Source: Armatimonadetes bacterium UBA1398
GTDB taxonomy: Bacteria; Armatimonadota; Zipacnadia; UBA1398
Length of the DNA stretch: 27,904 nucleotides
Direction of reading: 5' to 3'
Assembly (NCBI GenBank): GCA_002305165.1
Contig: DBQI01000016.1
Location: 1-27,904, forward strand
The notes beneath the pieces were generated by a model. It ran no database searches and was not told the origin of the DNA. It saw only the letters and a program-made list of their open reading frames with translations. The translations under genes and the position numbers were made by a program. Positions 7,974 through 13,490 of the stretch are shown here, in pieces. Positions within the stretch are counted from its first letter, which is position 1. Each line of letters opens with the position of its first letter.

Positions 7974-9224
7974 ATGACTATTCAGAGCGCTTCACGAGCT
8001 CGCGGAGTACTGCTGCTCACACTGGTCATGGGGGTCTTGGTCGCCTTCTCTGGCTCGGCCTCGGCCTACTGGCTGGAGACGCAGCTCGCGGGGATCCGTC
8101 TGGGGGATTCGGCATTCGTGCTGTACGAGAATCCCTACTACGGTGAGCCCGAGGCGATCGTCATCGCCACCAGCGGCGGCGGCGAAGGCCCTGCTACGAG
8201 CGAAGGCTTCCCCGGCGATAGCCTCGGTGGCGTCAGCTCGGGCGAGGGCGCTGTGGGCGGCGGGGGCGCTGCTGGCCCCGGCTTCTCCACGGGCGGCCCC
8301 GAGGGGCCCTTCGGCGGCCCCATGGGTGGTCCCATGGGCATGAGCGGCCCCCCCATGATGGGCGGCCAGGCCGGTGGCCCAATGATGGGCCCGATGATGC
8401 CCTCCATGGGCATGATGGGCTACGTCCCCGGTAATGGCGAGGGCACCCAGATCGTCATGAACCCCGGCGAGCCGGGCATGGCGAGCGGCTTCTGGGGCAC
8501 CTCACGCCCGGGCACCCTGAACGTGCAGAGCGGCCCCATGGGGCCGATGATGGGCGGCAGCCGGCCGCCGACAGGCGGCGCTGGCACCGGCGGCGGTGGC
8601 GCGTTGGCAGGTCCGCCGATGATCCCCGGCGCTGAGGGTGGCATGATGATGGGCCCCGGCAGCCCCAGTCTCCCCAGTTCCGGCGGCTTCATGGGCTTCC
8701 AGGGCCCTGGCGCGGCCCCCGGCGCGGCAGCGGGCGGCTTCCCTGGCGCGGGTGGCGGCGGCAGTGTGAGCGGTTTCCCCGTATGGGCCCTCTCGGTCTG
8801 GTTCGACCTCCGGCAGAACGAGATGGAGTACTTCTACATGGTCAAGGACGTGGCCGTGGGCTTCGTCATCAACAAGATCGATGGCAAGATCGTAGCCATC
8901 TCCGTGGCTGGAGAGGCCTGCGACTTCGCCCGCTCGGCCATGTGGAAGCCCCACGAGTACGTTCAGCTCGGTGACTCCTTCAAGCAGGTCCAGTACCGCT
9001 ATGGCTGGCCCCACGAGATCGAGACCTTCGCGGGCAGCGGGAACCCACTGGCGACCCCGCTGTCGGGCACCTCGGTCACTTTCGGCAACAACACCAACGA
9101 GTACCGCCGTGATTGCATCCTCTGGTACCACGAGGTTCGCGGCGAGAAGCAGTGCAACGTTGCCTTCACCCTGCATGACTTCCTGGTCACTCGGATGCAC
9201 ATCTGGATTCCAGAACCGATCTAG
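7974..9224 (+). CDS. Secreted protein: duplicated LGDS-type domain interrupted by a ~200-aa Met/Gly/Pro-rich segment
   Basis: ATG 7974 is preceded by GGAGG at 8-nt spacing; a GTG at 7968 is too close to it. The product is 416 aa with a signal peptide ending near residue 31 (SGSASA). Residues 39-66 (GIRLGDSAFVLYENPYYGEP) and 330-346 (VQLGDSFKQVQYRYGWP) are two copies of one motif, resembling the opening of BamE/SmpA-like folds. Each is followed later by a Trp-containing strand pair (271-311 and 384-411) ending in a similar hydrophobic strand. In copy 1 the loop between them is expanded to about 200 residues (67-266) of Gly, Pro, Ala and 22 Met (117-240, with MM and MMM runs); in copy 2 it is about 37 residues. 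Function unknown. The Met-rich tract could bind copper or simply be disordered. The gene is flanked by a structured leader and a strong terminator. Confidence 0.82.
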   Translation: MTIQSASRARGVLLLTLVMGVLVAFSGSASAYWLETQLAGIRLGDSAFVLYENPYYGEPEAIVIATSGGGEGPATSEGFPGDSLGGVSSGEGAVGGGGAAGPGFSTGGPEGPFGGPMGGPMGMSGPPMMGGQAGGPMMGPMMPSMGMMGYVPGNGEGTQIVMNPGEPGMASGFWGTSRPGTLNVQSGPMGPMMGGSRPPTGGAGTGGGGALAGPPMIPGAEGGMMMGPGSPSLPSSGGFMGFQGPGAAPGAAAGGFPGAGGGGSVSGFPVWALSVWFDLRQNEMEYFYMVKDVAVGFVINKIDGKIVAISVAGEACDFARSAMWKPHEYVQLGDSFKQVQYRYGWPHEIETFAGSGNPLATPLSGTSVTFGNNTNEYRRDCILWYHEVRGEKQCNVAFTLHDFLVTRMHIWIPEPI

Positions 9225-9272
9225 TCGACCGAGTGTCTACTGTGTAGGGAAGTTCCCGGGAGTTGTTAGATC

Positions 9273-9303
9273 ACGGTCCGGGCGGACGCTCCGCCCGGAC
9301 CGT
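9273..9303 (+). terminator. Rho-independent-type terminator between the Met/Gly-rich protein gene and dnaG
   Basis: ACGGTCCGGGCGGA (9273-9286) pairs perfectly with TCCGCCCGGACCGT (9290-9303) across a 3-nt loop, followed by TCCGTCTGT. The 14-bp stem begins 49 nt after the stop codon. It separates this gene from dnaG, which therefore needs its own promoter in the short space before 9342. Confidence 0.8.
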
Positions 9304-9341
9304 TCCGTCTGTCACACGCCCGGACCGGATGTGCTGACTCC

Positions 9342-11201
9342 ATGGGTCGCAGCCGCAGAGACGACAGCATCGAACTCAACGAGCTGAAGGAGCGAGCCGA
9401 CATCGTTCAGATCGTGCTGTCGTACGTGCCCAGCCTGAAGAGGGCCGGCAAGGATTGGAAGGGGCTCTGTCCCTTCCACGGGGAGAAGACCCCGTCGTTC
9501 TACGTGATCCCCAACCAAAACCGTTACTACTGCTTCGGCTGCGGCGCCTCGGGAGACGCGATCAAGTTCGTGCAGGAGCGCGAGGGACTCACCTTCGTCG
9601 AAGCCGCCGATCGGGTGGCTCGAACGCTGGGACGGCGTTTCTACGGGCGCGAGACCCAGGGAGAGCGCAGTCAGAGGGACCTGATCTTCGAGGTGAACGG
9701 CATCGCGGCCAGCTACTACGCGGACATCCTCCGCGGCTCCGAGCGAGCCACGGGGGCGCGGGAGTACCTCGACAAGCGCGGCATCGATGGGGCGGCCAGG
9801 CGGGAGTTCGATCTGGGCTACAGCCTCCCTGAATGGGAGGCGCTCCGGGCGACGCTCATCGGCCGGGGCTACCCGGAGCCGCTGCTGGCGCAAGCGGGGC
9901 TGCTGAGGGAGCGGGAGTCGGGTTCTGGGGCCTACGACCGGTTCCGCGGCCGGCTGATGTTTCCGATCCGGTCGGCGCAGGGCGATGTCATCGGGTTCGG
10001 CGCTCGCGCCTTGGGTGACGATGAGCCCAAGTACCTGAACTCGCCCGCGACCCCGGTCTTCGACAAGAGCGCCACCTTCTACGGCATCAGCCAGGCCCGT
10101 GACGCGATCCGTGAGGCGGGCGGAGCTCTGGTGGTCGAGGGCTACACCGACGTCATCGCCTGCCACCAAGCCGGCATGAAGAACGTGATCGCGACCTTGG
10201 GCACCGCGCTGACCGCCGAGCACCTCACGGCGCTCAGGCGGTACACGGACCATGTCACGCTCGCCTATGACGCTGACTCGGCCGGTCTCTCCGCCATGTT
10301 GCGCGCCGCGGATCAGCTCGAGGCGTCGGATCTCGAGGTCCGTGTAATGGTACTGCCTCCCGGGGAGGACCCTGACTCTTTGGTGCGACGCGATGGCGGC
10401 GAAGCGCTGAAGCGGCTCGCCGAGGCCGCCAAGCCGCTCTACCACTTCGTGATCGATTCGCTGCTGCCTGAACCCGGGCAGAGTCCGAACCGTCAGGACT
10501 TGGAGGCCGTGTCCGACGCCCTCGCCAAGGTGAGGGCGCCCGCCGCGCGGGAGCAGTACGTGGTCTATGCCGCCGATCGGATCGCACCGGGCGATCCCAG
10601 CCGCATGACGAGCATGGCCGATGCCCTCCGACGGCAAGTGCGACAGCAGCGGAGTCGGACCAGACCGCAGGCTCAGAGGAGGGCGGCAGCGGAGGAGAGC
10701 GCGACGGACTCGACTCTGATCGAGGCCGCCCTTGCGGAGGTGCCGCTCGAGGTCAGTCGTAGAGAGGAGGCGGTGTTGCGGGCTCTGGCCCAAGAAACCG
10801 TCTCAGTGAAAGAGGTATTGGAAGTCGTTACCGATGAAGACTTCGTAGTAGAGACGAACCGCGAGATCATGAGAAGGATCTCGTTGGCCATCACCCGGGG
10901 GGAGGCGCTTAGTGGCATCGGTTTCCTGGAAGGTCTCTCGGAAGCCGCTCAAGCGCGTTGGACCTCGCTATCAATCAGGGAAATGCACTCGCCGCGCGAT
11001 CTGGACTCGGTGAAGGACTGCGTTCAGAACCTAGTGGACTCGCGACAACGGAGGAGGCTAGCCGAACTGGAGGGGTTGGTCCCTCCTCTGCTGGCAAAAA
11101 ACCAGCTATCAGACCCCGAGAGGGCCCTGTGCGAGGAGTGGATGCAGCTTCGGCGCTACTTCTCGGAGCGCACGGGCCGTGACGTATCGGGGGCTTTGTA
11201 G
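9342..11201 (+). CDS. dnaG: DNA primase DnaG
   Basis: The product is 619 aa, the normal length for bacterial DnaG, which makes the RNA primers for replication and acts with DnaB helicase. The N-terminal zinc-binding domain has Cys43, His46, Cys64 and Cys67 (LCPFHGEKTPSF, then YYCFGCG). The TOPRIM catalytic core shows Glu266 in VVEGYTDV and Asp310/Asp312 in AYDADSAG, the residues that bind catalytic metal ions. The C-terminal third (about 430-619) matches the helical helicase-binding region only in general character. There is no strong Shine-Dalgarno before ATG 9342. The rpoD frame follows immediately, forming the dnaG-rpoD part of the macromolecular synthesis operon; rpsU, its usual partner in proteobacteria, is absent upstream, as in many other phyla. 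Confidence 0.97.
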   Translation: MGRSRRDDSIELNELKERADIVQIVLSYVPSLKRAGKDWKGLCPFHGEKTPSFYVIPNQNRYYCFGCGASGDAIKFVQEREGLTFVEAADRVARTLGRRFYGRETQGERSQRDLIFEVNGIAASYYADILRGSERATGAREYLDKRGIDGAARREFDLGYSLPEWEALRATLIGRGYPEPLLAQAGLLRERESGSGAYDRFRGRLMFPIRSAQGDVIGFGARALGDDEPKYLNSPATPVFDKSATFYGISQARDAIREAGGALVVEGYTDVIACHQAGMKNVIATLGTALTAEHLTALRRYTDHVTLAYDADSAGLSAMLRAADQLEASDLEVRVMVLPPGEDPDSLVRRDGGEALKRLAEAAKPLYHFVIDSLLPEPGQSPNRQDLEAVSDALAKVRAPAAREQYVVYAADRIAPGDPSRMTSMADALRRQVRQQRSRTRPQAQRRAAAEESATDSTLIEAALAEVPLEVSRREEAVLRALAQETVSVKEVLEVVTDEDFVVETNREIMRRISLAITRGEALSGIGFLEGLSEAAQARWTSLSIREMHSPRDLDSVKDCVQNLVDSRQRRRLAELEGLVPPLLAKNQLSDPERALCEEWMQLRRYFSERTGRDVSGAL

Positions 11202-11274
11202 CGCGTGGGGCCTAGGATCGCGCAGTGGGTGCTGTTGGCCGGCCATCGGATATGCCGGGGAGGCACGGAACACT

Positions 11275-13425
11275 TTGGATAGGGATCTAATCAGGACAAG
11301 CAAGGAGATGCAGGCCCTCATCGCCCGAGGGCGCCAGGAGGGCGTGGTCACCCAGTCCGAGGTGACCGAGTCCCTCCGGGATCTGCTCGAGGACTCCGAC
11401 CCGTCGGATATCGAGGACGTCCTCCAGTATCTGGAGGATGAGGGCGTCCGCGTTATCGAGGGCGATGACGGGGACGGAGCCGCTCATCCTCCCGCCCGGT
11501 CGCACCGGCCGTCGGGTCGCCGCAGCGCGCTCGATGACCGCGAGGATAGCTTCGATACCGTCGAGGGCATCCCTATCAGCGACTCCGTGAGGATGTACCT
11601 GAGGGACATCGGCAAGGTGCCCCTGCTGACGCCGGAGGAGGAGCGCGATCTCGCCGAGCGCATCCAGCGGGCCGAGAGTGACGTTGAGTATGATCGATCC
11701 ACCGGGCAGATACTCGTCAACCCTCATCGCCGCAACCTCGAATGGGGCACCGTGTACACCCTCTCGATCGAGGGGGGGGAGGACGGCGTTCGGCCGGCGG
11801 GAGCGGAGACGACGCTCTCCCCCGATGCCACGGTCTACGGCCGCGATCTGACGGTCAAGTTCCGCACGGCCGATGGGCACCAGCGGTTCAGCATGTACCG
11901 CGGGCTGCTCTCCGATGAACCCACCATACCGGCGCCAGCCACCAAAGCGCTTGTGCTGCGCTTCTCGGCGACATTGGTCAAGGAGTCCTTGTCACCGGAT
12001 ACGATCCTGCTCACGGGGCCGCAGAGGTCCAAGGTGGAGTTCACCTTCGAGGTCGCTGACGACGCGGGCACCGGTGTGCTCACCATCAAGCCCAAGAAGA
12101 AGCTGCAGGAGGGCAAGGCCTACACCCTGTCACTGCGCGGCGGTACCCGCGGCGTCCACGGCATGAGGGCCGACACCCAAGGGTGCCACCTGGACATGGA
12201 CCACAACCTCCGGTTCCACGTCGTGAAGCCTGGGCCGTTCGCCATCTCCCGCGTGGACCCAAGTCCCGAGGTTGGGCTGCAGCCCGCGTCCGTCGTCGCG
12301 GTCGTGTTCGACCGCCCCCTGAACCCCAAGTCAGTGACGGCCAAGGCCTTCCAGCTCCTCGGGGAGAACGGCAAACGGATCCAGGGGAAGCGGCATGTGA
12401 CTCCCGACGGACGGATGCTCATGTTCATCCCGTCCAAGCTGCTCACCGCCGGCGAGGCGCTCACTCTGGAGATCCTCGGCGGATCAGGGGGGCTGAAGGA
12501 CATCTACGGCTCGGAGCTGGCCGAGGACACCAAGGCGGAGCTTCGGGTGGTGGAGCGCCTCGAACCGCCGCAACTCCTCTGGCATTCGCCCCGGGATGGG
12601 GAGCGAGGTGTGCCGCTGGACCTCAGCCTGGAGCTCTACTTCGACCAGCGGCTGGATCCCATCACGGTGCACGAGGACACCATCAAGCTCAAGGACGAGG
12701 ACGCCATCACGCGCCTGGCCGAGGCGAACTTCCGCCTCGTGGTGAGCATCGCCAAGAAGTACACGGGCCGCGGCGGACTGTCCTTCCTGGATCTGATCCA
12801 GGAGGGCAACATCGGCCTAATGCGGGCCGTGGAGAAGTTCGACTTCCGCAAGGGCTACAAGTTCTCCACCTACGCAACATGGTGGATCCGGCAGGCCATC
12901 AGCCGCGCCATCGCGGACCAGGGGCGCATCATCCGCATCCCGGTGCACATGGTCGAGACCATCAACAAAATGCACAAGATCCAGCGGCAGTTGCTCCAGC
13001 AACTGGGGCGCGACCCGACGATCGAGGAGCTGGCGGAGAAGATGGACCTCCCCGCCGAGCGCGTGGGCGAGATCATCCGCATCGCGCCCGATCCGCTCTC
13101 CCTCGAGGTGCCTATGGGCGAGGACGAGAACTCCCGCCTCGGTGACTTCATCGAGGATCAGGAGGTGCACTCGCCCGTTGACGCGGCCTCGAACCTGGTG
13201 CTCCGCGAGCAGCTCGAGCGGGTCCTGGCCACGCTATCGGAGAGGGAGCGCGAGGTCCTGCGGCTTCGTTTCGGGCTTGTGGAGGGCTACGCGCGCACCC
13301 TCGAAGAGGTCGGCCAGATGTTCGGCGTGACCCGTGAGCGGATACGGCAGATCGAGGCCAAGGCCATCAAGAAGCTGCGGAATCCCGCCCGGATGCGGCG
13401 GCTCCGCGACTACCTATCGGATTAG
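11275..13425 (+). CDS. rpoD: Primary sigma factor RpoD/SigA with a 338-aa Ig-like (Big_5/SbsA-type) insertion
   Basis: The start is uncertain. TTG 11275 is preferred because GGGGAGG lies 11 nt upstream; GTG 11179 would overlap dnaG and add a Cys/Trp/Gly tract unlike region 1.1; ATG 11308 abuts its GGAG. From 11275 the product is 716 aa: region 1.1 (IARGRQEGVVTQSEVTESL), region 1.2 from 103 (DSVRMYLRDIGKVPLLTPEE), an insert (about 137-474), then region 2 (RLAEANFRLVVSIAKKY, GYKFSTYATWWIRQAI), region 3 (HMVETINKMHKIQRQLL) and region 4 (LRLRFGL, VTRERIRQIEAKAIKKLR). Regions 2-4 are canonical, so it should bind core RNA polymerase and recognise -10/-35 elements. Without the insert the protein is about 378 aa, the normal size for SigA. 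The insert sits where proteobacterial sigma-70 has its non-conserved region. Nothing in the frame is broken, so the full protein should be made. Confidence 0.95.
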   Translation: MDRDLIRTSKEMQALIARGRQEGVVTQSEVTESLRDLLEDSDPSDIEDVLQYLEDEGVRVIEGDDGDGAAHPPARSHRPSGRRSALDDREDSFDTVEGIPISDSVRMYLRDIGKVPLLTPEEERDLAERIQRAESDVEYDRSTGQILVNPHRRNLEWGTVYTLSIEGGEDGVRPAGAETTLSPDATVYGRDLTVKFRTADGHQRFSMYRGLLSDEPTIPAPATKALVLRFSATLVKESLSPDTILLTGPQRSKVEFTFEVADDAGTGVLTIKPKKKLQEGKAYTLSLRGGTRGVHGMRADTQGCHLDMDHNLRFHVVKPGPFAISRVDPSPEVGLQPASVVAVVFDRPLNPKSVTAKAFQLLGENGKRIQGKRHVTPDGRMLMFIPSKLLTAGEALTLEILGGSGGLKDIYGSELAEDTKAELRVVERLEPPQLLWHSPRDGERGVPLDLSLELYFDQRLDPITVHEDTIKLKDEDAITRLAEANFRLVVSIAKKYTGRGGLSFLDLIQEGNIGLMRAVEKFDFRKGYKFSTYATWWIRQAISRAIADQGRIIRIPVHMVETINKMHKIQRQLLQQLGRDPTIEELAEKMDLPAERVGEIIRIAPDPLSLEVPMGEDENSRLGDFIEDQEVHSPVDAASNLVLREQLERVLATLSEREREVLRLRFGLVEGYARTLEEVGQMFGVTRERIRQIEAKAIKKLRNPARMRRLRDYLSD
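11683..12696 (+). other. Big_5/SbsA-type Ig-repeat insertion inside rpoD
   Basis: This is a 1014-bp, 338-codon segment. It encodes the C-terminal half of one repeat (VEYDRSTGQILVNP, then LEWGTVYTLSIEGG), a full repeat (about 11880-12220, with LTIKPKKKLQEGKAYTLSLR), a second full repeat (about 12230-12560, with LNPKSVTAKAFQLL and GLKDIYGSEL), and the N-terminal half of a fourth (VPLDLSLELYFDQRLDP, TVHEDTIKLKD). These follow the Big_5 pattern: Asp/Pro-containing first strand, 'Fs-x-pLdp-x-svt' strand, 'L-x-x-gt-x-Y-x-l' strand and 'D-x-x-Gn-l' turn. Such domains normally occur in secreted surface proteins. Both edges carry GACG (11680-11683 and 12694-12697). The boundaries are inferred from sigma-factor conservation and could shift by a few codons. 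Confidence 0.88.
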
Positions 13426-13448
13426 ACGGCCAAGGGGGCCGGTACGGC

Positions 13449-13488
13449 GAGAGGGGACGGGACCCTGAAGGTGTCCCGTCCCCTTCTC
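13449..13488. terminator. Bidirectional terminator between rpoD and the convergent aminopropyltransferase-like gene
   Basis: GAGAGGGGACGGGAC (13449-13463) pairs with GTCCCGTCCCCTTCTC (13473-13488) with a single bulge and a 9-nt loop. It lies 23 nt after the rpoD stop and 2 nt before the stop of the minus-strand gene, so it probably ends both transcripts. Confidence 0.8.
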
Positions 13489-13490
13489 TG

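Noticed and set aside
11683..12696. Intein inside rpoD
   Set aside because: There is no N-terminal Cys/Ser splice block, no C-terminal His-Asn followed by Cys/Ser/Thr, and no homing-endonuclease motif. The sequence follows the Ig-repeat pattern instead.
11275..13425. rpoD as a pseudogene or sigK-like split gene needing DNA excision
   Set aside because: The insert keeps the reading frame and contains no stop and no recombinase, so the gene can be translated as it stands.
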